From UBA2266 sp964406945 (lineage in GTDB: Bacteria > Planctomycetota > Phycisphaerae > Sedimentisphaerales > Anaerobacaceae): 64,000 nt of DNA. The notes below the pieces were generated by a model. That model saw only the letters and a list, made by a program, of their open reading frames with translations, ran no database searches and was not told the origin of the DNA. Position 1 is the stretch's first letter. Each line of letters begins with the position of its first letter. Positions 9,150 to 18,985 of this stretch are shown here, in pieces. The position numbers and the translations under genes are program-made. Where the stretch lies: contig CAYOTO010000002.1 in the NCBI GenBank assembly GCA_964406945.1, forward strand, positions 62,001 to 126,000, given 5' to 3'.

Positions 9150-9186
9150 TGATTTGGCTCTGTTTGCAGCCGCGGTGTTCACAATA

Positions 9187-10023
9187 TCAACGGCCAACAA
9201 CCGTTATCCCGAGTTTCTTTGCAAGGGCGAGCGTCTCGGGCTTATCGATTATTATCGACTTTCCGGATTCCACGACCACGCATTTGCCGCGGTTTTCAGC
9301 CAGGCTTCGGATCGTATCCGGCCCGATGCAGGGAACGTCCATGCGCATATCCTGGTCGGGTTTGGCGGCCTTGAGCAGGGTCCATTTGCCCTTGCGGCAC
9401 AAACTGCCGGCCCGTTTAATCATCTCCGCGGTGCCCTCGAGCGCTTCGACCGCCACCACTTCGCGCTCTTTGACGATTATTGCCTGACCTATACCCATCG
9501 AAGCCAGTTTCTTGACCAGTTCCCAACCCCACTCGATATCTTCGCGAAACGCCCCCTTGGGCGCCGAACCGGTCAGCACGCCTTCGGTCGCCAAATGCTC
9601 CTTGCAGTACACCGTAGAATCCTCCAGTACAATTCCGCCGCTGGCCAGTTCGTCGGCAACGGCATCCAGCAGCGTATCGGTGAGCCTGTTCGTATTCCTG
9701 AGACGCCAGTAGTATATTCGCAAAACACGCCAGTCCGGAATGTATTGGATGATCCGCCAGGGAGCAAACATGTTCTGCTTGGCCACCTTGCCGACCATTA
9801 TTGTCCTGCTGACGCCGTGTTTCCTGAGCCTGCGAATCCACCCGCCCATCCTCGCGACCGCGACTCTGTAGAACACGTCGACCTCGTCGGCCAGTTCCGG
9901 CTCAACACTGCCCTTTATGCCCACGCAGACTACTTTGAGACCAGCGGACCTGGCGCCCTCGGCAATCATAAAGGGAAGCCTCCCGCCCCCGGCAATCAGA
10001 CCAAGCACTTGTGGGTTATCCAT
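9187..10023 (-). CDS. lpxI: UDP-2,3-diacylglucosamine diphosphatase LpxI
   Basis: A 278-residue protein of LpxI length. The N-terminus LGLIAGGGRLPFMIAEGAR is the signature of the family (DUF1009), and the C-terminal domain has CRKGKWTLLKAAKPDQDMRM followed by DVPCIGPDTI, which contains the catalytic Asp region of LpxI enzymes. It cleaves UDP-2,3-diacylglucosamine to lipid X in the cytoplasm and replaces LpxH in many bacteria. It lies 46 bases downstream of lpxD on the same strand, with the kinase gene directly after, so a lipid A operon is likely. Confidence 0.93.
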   Translation of the reverse strand: MDNPQVLGLIAGGGRLPFMIAEGARSAGLKVVCVGIKGSVEPELADEVDVFYRVAVARMGGWIRRLRKHGVSRTIMVGKVAKQNMFAPWRIIQYIPDWRVLRIYYWRLRNTNRLTDTLLDAVADELASGGIVLEDSTVYCKEHLATEGVLTGSAPKGAFREDIEWGWELVKKLASMGIGQAIIVKEREVVAVEALEGTAEMIKRAGSLCRKGKWTLLKAAKPDQDMRMDVPCIGPDTIRSLAENRGKCVVVESGKSIIIDKPETLALAKKLGITVVGR

Positions 10024-10069
10024 AGCAGGTGATAATTACACAAAGGCAATCGGTTTTAAAGAAAGCGGC

Positions 10070-11134
10070 CTATTTCTGCTGATCGTCGCCGTCATCGCCG
10101 GCTTCCAATGCCGCCTTCAACTGATCGACCCGACTTTGCAGGGCGCGCAGGTTTTGCCTCATCTCAGGCAGATACTGAATCATTCCGTAGGCCCTTTTGC
10201 CCTGGTTGACTTCAATAGCCGGTGCGCCCAGCACAATCTGTCCGTCCGGAATATTATTGATAACGCCGGCCTGAGCGGCGATGGTTACGTTGTTGCCGAT
10301 ATTTATATGGCCGACGATGCCGACCTGGCCGCCCACTACGCAATGATGGCCAAGCGTGGTCGAACCGGCGATGCCGCCCTGGGCGACCAGCAGACAGTGG
10401 GGGCCGATTTTTGTTCCGTGGCCCACGGTTACCAGGTCACCGATCTTGGTTCCCTGCCCGATGATCGTATCGCCCAGTGTTCCCCTTTCGATGCCGCAGT
10501 TGGCTCCTATTTCGACTTCGTCCTCGATTATGACGACTCCGACCTGCGGTATCTTGTGATGCACGCCGTTGTGGCTGGCGTAGCCGAAACCGTCCTGGCC
10601 GATAGTGGAATTGGCGTTTACAATTACGCGGCTGCCCAACTTGGAGCCGTCGTATATGCATGCATTGGGGTAAATGATGCTTTCATCGCCTATCTGCACG
10701 TTTTCGCCCACGAAGACGCCGGGGTACAGAATGCAGCCGTCGCCGACCCGGGCGTTGTCCGAGATGGATACAAAATCGTGAATATGGCAATTTGCCCCTA
10801 CTTTGGCCGTATCAGCTATATAGGCCGTGGCGCTTACGCCGATCTTCTTGTGCCTGCGATGGCCGTGCAGCAGGACCATTATCTGCATGAAGCTGTAGTA
10901 AGGATCGTCGGCCACGAGAGTGGGGACCGGAGAATTTGTTGTTTCAGCACCCACTATGACCGCACTGGCCTTGGTTGTGCGAAGCTGCTTGTGGTACTTG
11001 CGATTAACGAGAAAGCTGATATCGCCTTCGCCTGCCCGGTTGAGCGTCGAAGCGGATTTTATCAGTATTTTCGGGTCTCCGACGACCTTGCCGCCGACGT
11101 ATTCAGCCAGTTCACCTAGAGTTCTTTCTTGCAT
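10070..11134 (-). CDS. lpxD: UDP-3-O-acylglucosamine N-acyltransferase LpxD
   Basis: A 354-residue protein. The N-terminal uridine-binding domain (TLGELAEYVGGKVVGDP, then GDISFLVNRKYHKQL) is followed by a long left-handed beta helix of hexapeptide repeats, for example VGHGTKIGPHCLLVAQ and GHHCVVGGQVGIVGHINIG. The C-terminus is a helical tail with MIQYLPEMRQNLRALQSRVD, matching the coiled extension of LpxD. It adds the N-linked acyl chain to UDP-3-O-acylglucosamine, the third step of lipid A synthesis. It begins the lpxD-lpxI-kinase run. Confidence 0.93.
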   Translation of the reverse strand: MQERTLGELAEYVGGKVVGDPKILIKSASTLNRAGEGDISFLVNRKYHKQLRTTKASAVIVGAETTNSPVPTLVADDPYYSFMQIMVLLHGHRRHKKIGVSATAYIADTAKVGANCHIHDFVSISDNARVGDGCILYPGVFVGENVQIGDESIIYPNACIYDGSKLGSRVIVNANSTIGQDGFGYASHNGVHHKIPQVGVVIIEDEVEIGANCGIERGTLGDTIIGQGTKIGDLVTVGHGTKIGPHCLLVAQGGIAGSTTLGHHCVVGGQVGIVGHINIGNNVTIAAQAGVINNIPDGQIVLGAPAIEVNQGKRAYGMIQYLPEMRQNLRALQSRVDQLKAALEAGDDGDDQQK

Positions 11135-11169
11135 TAAAACGCCTTCACAATGGTACTTAATATCCGCGA

Positions 11170-11191
11170 TTACCGGTTTTTACGCCGGTAA
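11170..11191. repeat. Inverted repeat upstream of lpxD
   Basis: A perfect seven-base inverted repeat (TTACCGG / CCGGTAA) with an eight-base loop lies 36-57 bases before the lpxD start. It has no T-tract continuing from either arm, so it is more likely an operator or mRNA leader hairpin than a terminator. The rest of the 176-base gap to the heptosyltransferase holds nothing recognisable. Confidence 0.35.
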
Positions 11192-11310
11192 CGGCCGCAA
11201 AGCACGGCGAATGGCGTATTATAGCAGCGTTGGTGCGTCAGTCAACTCTCCACGGCCCACCCGGTTTCAATAAACTGCCGGTGTTCACCCCCTCCTGACA
11301 TATATCGCCC

Positions 11311-12369
11311 TCATTGAGCCAGGGCATTCAGCACTTTGTGCTGCATTTCTTTATTTGGCTGGGTGGCAAAAATGCCGCTAAAATCGCGGAAAACCTCTGT
11401 GTCGGGTCCGACTGGCCTGAAGACGGCCGGGTTGGTCGGCCCGAACACGGCAAGGGTCTTAACGCCCATGCCGCCCGAAATGTGTGTTATTCCGCTGTCG
11501 TTGCCCACAAAAGCGTCCGCGCAGCTCAGCAAGGCCACAACATCGCTTATAGATGCATTGCGCACGCAGGGCGCCGAATGACTGATTTGCTCGAGGGTCC
11601 GCGGATTAAACCTCTCAATTTCAGCCGGTCCGAGCAAAAACAATACGTCGATATTCTGGGTCTGCAGTTCGCCGGCAAGTTGGAGAAAATTCTGCGGGTG
11701 CCAGCATTTTTTTGCTCCGCCGCTGCCCGGGGCCAATACAACCGGTTTGGCGCATGCGCCGGCGCCCGCTTTTTCAAGGATTTGGCGTCCTCGTATTGCA
11801 TCCGTCTCGGTCGGCTCGATCAATTGTTGCCGGAGGTCTTCGGACGGCGGTTTCGGCTTCATATCACACGTCTCGGCAAACTGGCGGACATAATAGCTGC
11901 TGATGTGCTCGCTGGACCGGCTTTCAGGCTTGAGTTCAACGACGACGACCTCAACGCTGCGGCTGCAGTTGGCAACAAATATGAGATTCTGTTCGAACCA
12001 GCCTTTCTCATCGCCCATGAAGCTTACGATGTACGAGTAGTCCGCGAACGCCCAGATCAGCGGGTCCTTCTCGGGAGGATGAAACTGGTCGGGTTCGGCG
12101 AAGAGCCGGTGAAACTCCAGTGAATCGATGGACCGAATACCGTCGATGCAGGTCCGGCCGGGCATGTAACCGATGTATTCGGCGTGGCCGACCACGTCTA
12201 CACCGCCCAGACCGAGCGATTGCTTCATGAATTTGGCAAGCGGCAGCGTAAGGACACAATCGCCTATGGCGCCGGGCTGCAGTATTACCGCGCGATAGTT
12301 CTGGCTGACGGTCTGGGCCACCTTCTCCGAAAGTTGCGTTAGAATATCGTTCTCACGATGCCGAACCAT
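11311..12369 (-). CDS. Glycosyltransferase family 9 (ADP-heptose:LPS heptosyltransferase-like)
   Basis: A 352-residue GT9 enzyme. The N-terminal acceptor half contains AVILQPGAIGDCVLTLPLAK, the family's GxxGDxxLxxP loop. The C-terminal donor half contains VVLAPGSGGAKKCWHPQNF and FVGNDSGITHISGGMGVKTL followed by AVFGPTNPAVFRP, including the D-SG-xHxA-like donor-binding segment. The family adds heptose or related sugars to lipopolysaccharide core or other glycans. Together with lpxD and lpxI it supports a core-bearing lipid A, though heptose itself is not proven. Confidence 0.87.
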   Translation of the reverse strand: MVRHRENDILTQLSEKVAQTVSQNYRAVILQPGAIGDCVLTLPLAKFMKQSLGLGGVDVVGHAEYIGYMPGRTCIDGIRSIDSLEFHRLFAEPDQFHPPEKDPLIWAFADYSYIVSFMGDEKGWFEQNLIFVANCSRSVEVVVVELKPESRSSEHISSYYVRQFAETCDMKPKPPSEDLRQQLIEPTETDAIRGRQILEKAGAGACAKPVVLAPGSGGAKKCWHPQNFLQLAGELQTQNIDVLFLLGPAEIERFNPRTLEQISHSAPCVRNASISDVVALLSCADAFVGNDSGITHISGGMGVKTLAVFGPTNPAVFRPVGPDTEVFRDFSGIFATQPNKEMQHKVLNALAQ

Positions 12370-12427
12370 AACGGCTACCTGCGTTGATTGACAAGCTGTG
12401 CAGCATTATCAGGGATGTGCACGCCGG

Positions 12428-14800
12428 TCAGTCCTGTGGATAGATAATCACCCGATCGTGGATGAGTGCAATGAGGTCGTCCTTGCCGTCGCCGGTTACA
12501 TCGGCCACCGTGATCTCGCGCGGTTCGATGCCGGCCCGTCCGGCGGGCCGACCCTCCTTATAGCTCTTTTCTTCGAAGATCTTAAACCGCATGGCGGGCA
12601 CAGGCTTCATGTCTGCGTCGAAAGCCAGTATCTCGAAGTGTTTGTGTGCGAATTCGACCATCACCAGATCGTTCCAGCCGTCGCAGTTGATATCGCCTGC
12701 CGCCATCGGGCCGTAGCGTCCGTCTTTGATTTTCGTTTCATAGCTGAATCGGCGTTCGAGTCTTCCCGGCTGCTGTGTATCTTCGGGTGCTGTGATTATC
12801 GCGAATTTGGCGCCGTCGAAAATCAGGATATCGTTTTGCCCGCCTCCCGTGAGATCGGCCGAGAGCATCTTGAGGTGGGTCGCCGAACTCCACTTGCCTA
12901 CGTCTATCTGCTTGGCTATTCTATAAGTTCTGTCTTCGGCGGCCCGGAGTATCTGCAGTTCGCCGCGGCGCCCGTCCAGCAGTAAAATGGCGGGCCCATT
13001 TCCTTCTGCCCCCACCCGAAATGCGGCTACCGAGGCCAGTTCGTTGTCTCTGGCGGCCGCATTATACTGATCGACGACCCGCCAGTTGTCTTCGGCGAAC
13101 ACCATGCTCCTGGCGAAGTTCTTCTGGGCCACCAACAACTCGCGTCCGTCTTTCTTGTCGACGTCGGCTATGGCAATCGAGCGCAGCCTCGCATCCTTGA
13201 TCAGGCTGGCTCTGGTCCGGGAGGATTCAAGCACCTCGAACTGTCCTTTTTCGGTCTGTCTGACCAGGACGGGCAATTCGTAACTGACGAATATCAGAAT
13301 GTCGTTAAGACCATCTTGATCGGCGTCCAGGACCGTCAGTTCTTCACCGTTTGCGGCCGCGTCCTGTAGTTCCAAGGCGAATTCAGCGTCTTTGGAGTCG
13401 TTTCCGTCGGAAGTGCTCAGATCGTAGATGATCCGAAGATGAGTCTTTCTGTCGGACGATTTGGACAAATACACGCAGTCGCTCGCACCGTTACTGTCGA
13501 TATCCGCGATATCCATAGCGAGCGGTTCGCCGGCGATGTCCACGGACTGCGGGAACGTGAGCCTTCCGCCTTCGAACCGGGTCGTGCCTATTACCTTTTC
13601 CTTTGCGCTTAGAACGGCTATCTCAATCTTTTTACCGTCGCCATCAATATCGGCGGCCGATATGCTTTTTATGTCCGAGTAGGCCGGAAAACGGACCGGT
13701 TCAGCCAGTCCAAGACCTGCTCTGTGCCTGTACAGAATCAGTTCCGCGGCGGCCGGATCGCTGATAACCACATCCTCCAGACCGTCGCCTGTAAAATCTC
13801 CCACTACCAGATCGCGATCGCCGCCGTCTGCGCCGGCCAACGGGTAGAACACGACGGGCCAGTCTTTTTCATCGGCATCGTCTGTTCCATACTGATAACA
13901 TCCCAAACGGCCGCTGACCGAGTCCACGCTGATGATTTCAGCGGCGCCGGAATCGTCGAGGTCGTACAACTCCAGGGCGAAGGGCTTTTCGATCGCAAAT
14001 TGTACCTGCGGACCGAGCAGGCCTGCTTCCAATCCGAACCGTACGTGGATGGGTTTGCTGGCGTCATTTGTTATAAGCATCAGATCGGTTAGCTTATCGC
14101 CGTCCAGATCTCCGACTTCAACGCCCAGCGTGGTTGAGGTTGTAGGATATTTGACGGGTTCGGCCAGAATGCCGTCGTCATTTTGAGTGATGACATAGAT
14201 CAGGTCGCGGCCGGCCAGGACCAGGTCGTCCTTGTCGTTGCCGTCCAGATCCGTGCATGCGAGCATGCCTGCTCCGGGCAGGCCGTCATCGATCCGGATC
14301 CGCTCGGCCGTTCGCCAGGTCAGGCTTTTGCCCGATTTGGGCGGGCCTGCATTGTCTTTGCAGCGGATTACGTACAAGCCCTTCGGCTCACCGTAGAAAG
14401 CCACGTCCGTCAGGCCGTCGCTGTTGAGATCGCCGCAAACCAGACTGTGAATCTTCTGCGAGACGGCAATAGCCTGCTTGTCGAACCTGCTGTCGGTGCT
14501 CAGAGCGTTAATGTCGATATCGTTGTCATCGACCATGACGGCTCTTTGGCCCGGTCCGATTTGCTCCTTTTGAATCAGCAGGTCGATTCTTGCCCGGTTG
14601 TTGTTCGCAACGGCCAGATCGTTGCGGCCGTCATTGTTGAAATCCGCCACCCGGAGATACGCAGTACCCCAGTCCAGTTTGATGATTTCGATCCCGTCGA
14701 AACCGTAGTACGCCGATAAATCCTCCTCAGAGCCGTACAAAAAAGGCGAAAAGCAACTCCCGATAAGCATCGAAACAGCAATACACATCCGTTGAGACAT
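12428..14800 (-). CDS. Secreted FG-GAP/VCBS repeat protein
   Basis: A protein of about 790 residues with a signal peptide (MCIAVSMLIGSCFSPFLYGS) and repeated FG-GAP/VCBS blades with calcium-binding loops such as DFNNDGRNDLAV, DLNSDGLTDVAF, DLDGNDKDDLVL, DFTGDGLEDVVI and DVTGDGKDDLIA. At least eight such D-x-[DN]-x-D-G-x-x-D loops are spread over the length, predicting one or two extracellular beta propellers. No catalytic domain is visible. The start is uncertain: a GGAGG sits 15 bases before the ATG at 14800, nine before a GTG at 14806 and three before a TTG at 14812. A role in surface binding is inferred from the fold only. Confidence 0.82.
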   Translation of the reverse strand: MSQRMCIAVSMLIGSCFSPFLYGSEEDLSAYYGFDGIEIIKLDWGTAYLRVADFNNDGRNDLAVANNNRARIDLLIQKEQIGPGQRAVMVDDNDIDINALSTDSRFDKQAIAVSQKIHSLVCGDLNSDGLTDVAFYGEPKGLYVIRCKDNAGPPKSGKSLTWRTAERIRIDDGLPGAGMLACTDLDGNDKDDLVLAGRDLIYVITQNDDGILAEPVKYPTTSTTLGVEVGDLDGDKLTDLMLITNDASKPIHVRFGLEAGLLGPQVQFAIEKPFALELYDLDDSGAAEIISVDSVSGRLGCYQYGTDDADEKDWPVVFYPLAGADGGDRDLVVGDFTGDGLEDVVISDPAAAELILYRHRAGLGLAEPVRFPAYSDIKSISAADIDGDGKKIEIAVLSAKEKVIGTTRFEGGRLTFPQSVDIAGEPLAMDIADIDSNGASDCVYLSKSSDRKTHLRIIYDLSTSDGNDSKDAEFALELQDAAANGEELTVLDADQDGLNDILIFVSYELPVLVRQTEKGQFEVLESSRTRASLIKDARLRSIAIADVDKKDGRELLVAQKNFARSMVFAEDNWRVVDQYNAAARDNELASVAAFRVGAEGNGPAILLLDGRRGELQILRAAEDRTYRIAKQIDVGKWSSATHLKMLSADLTGGGQNDILIFDGAKFAIITAPEDTQQPGRLERRFSYETKIKDGRYGPMAAGDINCDGWNDLVMVEFAHKHFEILAFDADMKPVPAMRFKIFEEKSYKEGRPAGRAGIEPREITVADVTGDGKDDLIALIHDRVIIYPQD

Positions 14801-14892
14801 ACGCACAGTCAAAGACCTCCATATCTATTCCACGAAACAACAATATACAGACGGGAGGCCGCGCGTTCAATTATTTTCGCAGTGGAGCGATC

Positions 14893-17022
14893 TCAACCGC
14901 CGGGGGCAACATCGTAATAACCCCCGGAACCCCCTGCCATGCGGAATTCGTCGTGATAGAGCACTCTGCTGCTCACGGCGTCGCTGGGTCTGTCTGGATT
15001 CTTCCATCCTTTGTAAAGCCCCATTTTGAAGTAAGGCCCCTTACGATCGTTGAAGGCATTCGGTCCGCTCTGGTTGATGACCCGTTCGCCGTCTTTCCAT
15101 ATTTCGAGCAAACCGTCCGGGTTGCAGGACCACTTGACATGGATGATCCAGTCCGTCCATTTGCCTGTATGGTACTTGCCCAGGTCGTAATGCTGCGTTC
15201 CGCCGTAGCGGCGCTTACCGCCGGCGAAAGTATTCTCCTTGGCATCCCAGCGACTGACAAAGCCCCACCTGCCTCCGGTCGTATCCAGGGCCATTACAGG
15301 ATTACGCCAGTCCTCGCCTATGTCGAAATCTGGCACGCCGTGCCATTGGGCCACAATCTCCCAGATATCATCGGCGACGTAATTCTCGGGCAGAAAGATA
15401 CTGAAGCCGTACCAGTATTCCCGTCCGACGTCAGCCCGCGGCCCGCTCACCTCGGTTCGGTAGGGTACCTTGTCTTTTCGCCGATTCAGCGAGGTTTTCA
15501 TAGCGAATTTGCCGGCTCTGACCGGTTCTCGAGTTATGGAAGGGGAATTGCCCGAAATCTTCCATGGGTCGAGACCGGCGTTTTCGAAGTCGGTTTCGAA
15601 GATCATACAGCCGGTCTTACCCGTCTTGCGGACGGCGAGCGCAACATCATCGACGTAATCAGGGGCGGTTAGGACTTTGAGCCCGCCTTTGTGGTAGAAT
15701 TTCTGTCTGGAGTCGATATCGCCGGTTTTTGTATTCACCCATCGCGCCTCGTACGGACCCCCCGGAAGCTGCAACTTAAGCTCTCTGACGCCCGAACCGT
15801 TAACATAAACCGCATAAGCTTTGCCTTTTTCAACGAGGGCGCGGGCTGTTGTTTTCTCAGGTAAATCGCCTTTGATGACGGAATTGTCCGGACGCATCCT
15901 GATGAATTCGAAGCTGTTGATGAAGTTTCGCAGTATTTCCATTTGTTTGCGGAATACCGGTCCTCCGCCGCCGGGTGCGTCGATTTCAGCAGTGCCGTCT
16001 TCGCGGGCGACCGTGAAAGAGTAGTCCAGATTGTCGAAAATGCCGCCGCCTGCGATAATAAAATCCCAACCCTCCAGCCGGTAAGGTTTGCAATCAATGC
16101 CTGAAAAGCCGGTTTCATCATCGCCGAGCACGCGATTCAAACCGTAATTCTCGGCGACGGTCGTCGGGGGCTTGGCGTAATGAAAGTTGAAGATCGACAC
16201 CAGCGGGTTCGGATCCGTGATCTTCTTGCCTTTATTAGCTATGTTCTGTGCGATGAGGTGCTTGTTCTCGAAATCGGCCTCGGCGTCGGCTATTGTCTTC
16301 GCTATGTGCTTCTGCCATTCGGTCGTAACGCCGCCGAAGTACGGCTCGTTGCAGATTTCGTAGTAAAGGTTGTCGAATTCCTTCAGCTCTTTGACGATCT
16401 TCCTGACCATCGCGTCCTGGACGGCCAGCAATTTTGGGTGCTTGAGAGTGTAGACGTCCGTCCGGGCCATGTTTCCGATGTCGTTGACGTTGTTGGCCGC
16501 GTTCATCGGACTAAGTTTCCACATATCGTCCTTGTAGAACGGGCAGAAGAGCACCAGTTCGACAACTACGCCCCGCTTGCCCGCTTCGGACACGAAATCG
16601 CGCAATCTGCGGAAGTAGGCAGGGTCCCATTTAGTCAGGTCGAATTTGTTGCCGCCGTTGGCATAGCCGCCTTTGCTGCTGCGCGCCCAGGGACATATAA
16701 GTTTGCCTTTGAGCGGCGCCAGGGTGTTGTTCTTGATGTTGAAGGCCCCGACCGGCTCGCAATATGCTCCGGAAAACGTGCGTGTCAGATTCAGGCCGTG
16801 AGATTCGAGCGTTTTGAAGTACTTTTTGTAGTCGAACTCACTGTTGAGCACTGCTCCGTAGTGCTCGCCGGAGGTGATTAATATCGTTGGCTCTCCGCGC
16901 CAGAGAAGATAGTGGCCGTTGTCCGGATGCAGGGCAATTGGTTCGGCGGCCCGCGAACCATAAGTAAGCGTCGTTGTTATGCAGCAAGCTGCTGCAACGA
17001 GAATCGTGGATTTGAAGCTCAT
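14893..17022 (-). CDS. Secreted glycoside hydrolase-like TIM barrel fused to heparin-lyase-I-type polysaccharide lyase domain
   Basis: A 709-residue exported protein with a signal peptide (first 25 residues). Residues 30-370 look like a GH5-type TIM barrel: NGHYLLWRGEPTILITSGEH at the start and YYEICNEPYFGG with the NEP acid/base glutamate. A short beta domain follows (KAYAVYVNGSGVREL). From about residue 470 the protein matches the jelly-roll polysaccharide lyase family of heparin lyase I (PL13/PL20-like): CMIFETDFENAG, YWYGFSIFLPENYV, EIVAQWHGVPD and KMGLYKGW. The combination suggests attack on a uronic-acid-containing polysaccharide by two chemistries. The neighbours are other secreted proteins. 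Catalytic residues of the lyase were not assigned. Confidence 0.75.
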   Translation of the reverse strand: MSFKSTILVAAACCITTTLTYGSRAAEPIALHPDNGHYLLWRGEPTILITSGEHYGAVLNSEFDYKKYFKTLESHGLNLTRTFSGAYCEPVGAFNIKNNTLAPLKGKLICPWARSSKGGYANGGNKFDLTKWDPAYFRRLRDFVSEAGKRGVVVELVLFCPFYKDDMWKLSPMNAANNVNDIGNMARTDVYTLKHPKLLAVQDAMVRKIVKELKEFDNLYYEICNEPYFGGVTTEWQKHIAKTIADAEADFENKHLIAQNIANKGKKITDPNPLVSIFNFHYAKPPTTVAENYGLNRVLGDDETGFSGIDCKPYRLEGWDFIIAGGGIFDNLDYSFTVAREDGTAEIDAPGGGGPVFRKQMEILRNFINSFEFIRMRPDNSVIKGDLPEKTTARALVEKGKAYAVYVNGSGVRELKLQLPGGPYEARWVNTKTGDIDSRQKFYHKGGLKVLTAPDYVDDVALAVRKTGKTGCMIFETDFENAGLDPWKISGNSPSITREPVRAGKFAMKTSLNRRKDKVPYRTEVSGPRADVGREYWYGFSIFLPENYVADDIWEIVAQWHGVPDFDIGEDWRNPVMALDTTGGRWGFVSRWDAKENTFAGGKRRYGGTQHYDLGKYHTGKWTDWIIHVKWSCNPDGLLEIWKDGERVINQSGPNAFNDRKGPYFKMGLYKGWKNPDRPSDAVSSRVLYHDEFRMAGGSGGYYDVAPGG

Positions 17023-17151
17023 TTTCAGCCTTGTCGAATAATCGTATTCGGATGCGGCCGGGGTACTCTACCGGCCGGTATGGAAGCATTTTATCACGTC
17101 TGAGACTGAGAAAGCAACCGACTGTTTAGGCTCAGGGGTAAATAAGGGGCA

Positions 17152-18768
17152 CTACTGACCCTGTCGCAGTTGGTGGAGGACCGCGTCTATTTCGATCTGC
17201 GGAACATTCGCGCCGAGCTGCCGGGCCTTCTGGAGGTGTACCAAAGCTCTTTCGAAATCTCCCAGTCTGTAGTAGCCGTAGCCCAGCCCGTGATGGGCAT
17301 CGCCCATTGCCGGGTCAAGGTCCGTGGCTTTGGAATACGCCTTGACCGCTTCGCCAAAACTGCTGTTGTGCAAATATGCCGCCCCGAGGTTCTGAAAAAT
17401 GGATGCGTCGCCGGGTGTCAGGACCGTGGCCTCTTTATAAAGCTGTATGGCCCGGACGTATTCTTTTCTGGCAAGGTGGGCGTTGCCCAGATTGACGATA
17501 GCAGGCACCATTTTCGGCTTAAGGGCCAACGCCTTTTTGTAGGCCTGTATTTCCTGGTCGGTTTTTCCCAGCCTATTGTAACAGACCGCCATGCCGAAGT
17601 GAGCGTCCGCCTGTCTGGGGGCGCGTTCCAGAGCCTCTTTGAAATAATTTATCGCCTGCTCGAAATTGCCCGTGCGGCTGTACACGTCGCCCAACTGACT
17701 GTAGATAGGCCCGTCTTCATCGGACAGAGACAGTGCGATTCTGAGCTGGTTCACCGCCTGGGCGTACCGCTGAAACTTAGTATACGCCAGAGCGAGATTG
17801 CGATAAGCATCGATGTAGTCGGGTTCGATTTCCTGCGCCAGAGTATACTCGTCTACGGCCATGCTCAGTTTGCCCAGGTCGGTATATGCATTGCCGAGAT
17901 TGTTACGCGTCTTTGCGTCATTGGGGTTGATTTTCAGGGCAGCCCGGTATTCGGAAACCGCGTCGTCGAGTTTGCCCAGCTTGAGATATACGTTTCCCAG
18001 ATTCGTTCTTGCCTCGGCCAGCGTGGGCGCTACCTCAACCGCGCGGGCAAATGCCATCAGCGCCGATTCGGTATCGTGCATATCGCTGTAGACATTGCCG
18101 AGATTATTGAAGAAACAGCCGAGGGTTTGAAGCTTGTTGAGGTTCAGCATGTATATGCCGTCGATTGCCGGCGGTACGGAGTAATTCTCTATGTAGTGCT
18201 CGTCCTTGGCGGTGCCGCCGCCGTTGGTGGTCTCAATATTAAATCTGACGGACCCGTCGTCGTAACGCACGAAGAAGTGGCCCGGAACGACCACGCCGTA
18301 CAACGGCAGGCCCAGTCTTTCGCCCATCGCCAGGTACAGCACACTTAAACTGAGACAGTATCCGCGTTTTCTCTCGAGAACTTTGTGCAGGAACAAATCG
18401 TTGGGGTCGGTTGCCTTCGAAACGGCCCGGAACTTGTGCTCGCGGAAAAGATACTTGTTCAATTCGCTTATTGCTCGGTAATTCATCGGGATGTTCTTCT
18501 TTCGCATTCTATCGCGAAATTCGAGTGCCATCCCGTCCAACTCATCGAGATACCGCCTGGAATCGACCAGTCTGCTCCACTCTTCCGACACGATCAAGGC
18601 CCCTTTGGCCAGATCCACCTCTGCGGGATCGAGTTGGAGCACGTGATCTATGTACCTCACGTTAAGTCCGCGCGCCCCGGCGTTCGCCAGGGGCTGATAT
18701 GAAGCATTAGAACTGCCGCACAGCAACGCCAGAGTGATCAAAGCCGCGATTATGATGCTTCTTGTCAT
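17152..18768 (-). CDS. Transglutaminase-like domain and TPR repeat protein
   Basis: I chose the ATG at 18768, which opens directly on the signal peptide MTRSIIIAALITLALLCG; an upstream start at 18834 adds 22 residues that do not look like a leader. The first 180 residues are a SirB1/transglutaminase-like domain with KRGYCLSLSVLYLAMGERLG (Cys) and VVVPGHFFVRYDDGSVR (His/Asp), so the protease-like triad may be intact. The remainder is about nine tetratricopeptide repeats of 34 residues, for example ARTNLGNVYLKLGKLDDAVS. TPR arrays bind other proteins; the role of this combination, common in planctomycetes, is unknown. The product is predicted to be periplasmic. Confidence 0.78.
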   Translation of the reverse strand: MTRSIIIAALITLALLCGSSNASYQPLANAGARGLNVRYIDHVLQLDPAEVDLAKGALIVSEEWSRLVDSRRYLDELDGMALEFRDRMRKKNIPMNYRAISELNKYLFREHKFRAVSKATDPNDLFLHKVLERKRGYCLSLSVLYLAMGERLGLPLYGVVVPGHFFVRYDDGSVRFNIETTNGGGTAKDEHYIENYSVPPAIDGIYMLNLNKLQTLGCFFNNLGNVYSDMHDTESALMAFARAVEVAPTLAEARTNLGNVYLKLGKLDDAVSEYRAALKINPNDAKTRNNLGNAYTDLGKLSMAVDEYTLAQEIEPDYIDAYRNLALAYTKFQRYAQAVNQLRIALSLSDEDGPIYSQLGDVYSRTGNFEQAINYFKEALERAPRQADAHFGMAVCYNRLGKTDQEIQAYKKALALKPKMVPAIVNLGNAHLARKEYVRAIQLYKEATVLTPGDASIFQNLGAAYLHNSSFGEAVKAYSKATDLDPAMGDAHHGLGYGYYRLGDFERALVHLQKARQLGANVPQIEIDAVLHQLRQGQ

Positions 18769-18901
18769 AGGTTTTGCCGAGAATCTGTTTACGAGCATAC
18801 GAGCTTCTGCGATAAGTGTTTGTCTGCGCCGCATTTATCGGCGATTCCGCAATCAGCGTTTCGACCGGGTTTTCGACGGCGCTGACGCATTCAAAACCGA
18901 C

Positions 18902-18930
18902 TCGCAATACCGTCCTGGTCCTGTTATAAT
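18902..18930 (+). promoter_or_regulatory. Extended -10 promoter before the DUF1080 lipoprotein
   Basis: A perfect TATAAT at 18925-18930 is preceded by TG one base upstream (TGTTATAAT), the extended -10 form. The -35 position 17 bases upstream (TCGCAA) is poor, as is usual for extended -10 promoters. It lies 55 bases before the ATG at 18986 and would drive the lipoprotein and the following PQQ protein. Confidence 0.5.
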
Positions 18931-18985
18931 CGGTCGGCCAGAAAATGCATATTTAAAGCTTATTATAAACGTACGGAGATATTTT

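Noticed and set aside
473..11119. Long open frames opposite real genes, for example plus 473-1234, minus 5766-6926, plus 9154-10032 and plus 9917-11119
   Set aside because: They are antisense to clearly identified proteins (AlgJ-like, sulfatase-family, lpxI, lpxD), have no ribosome sites, and their translations show biased composition without domains.
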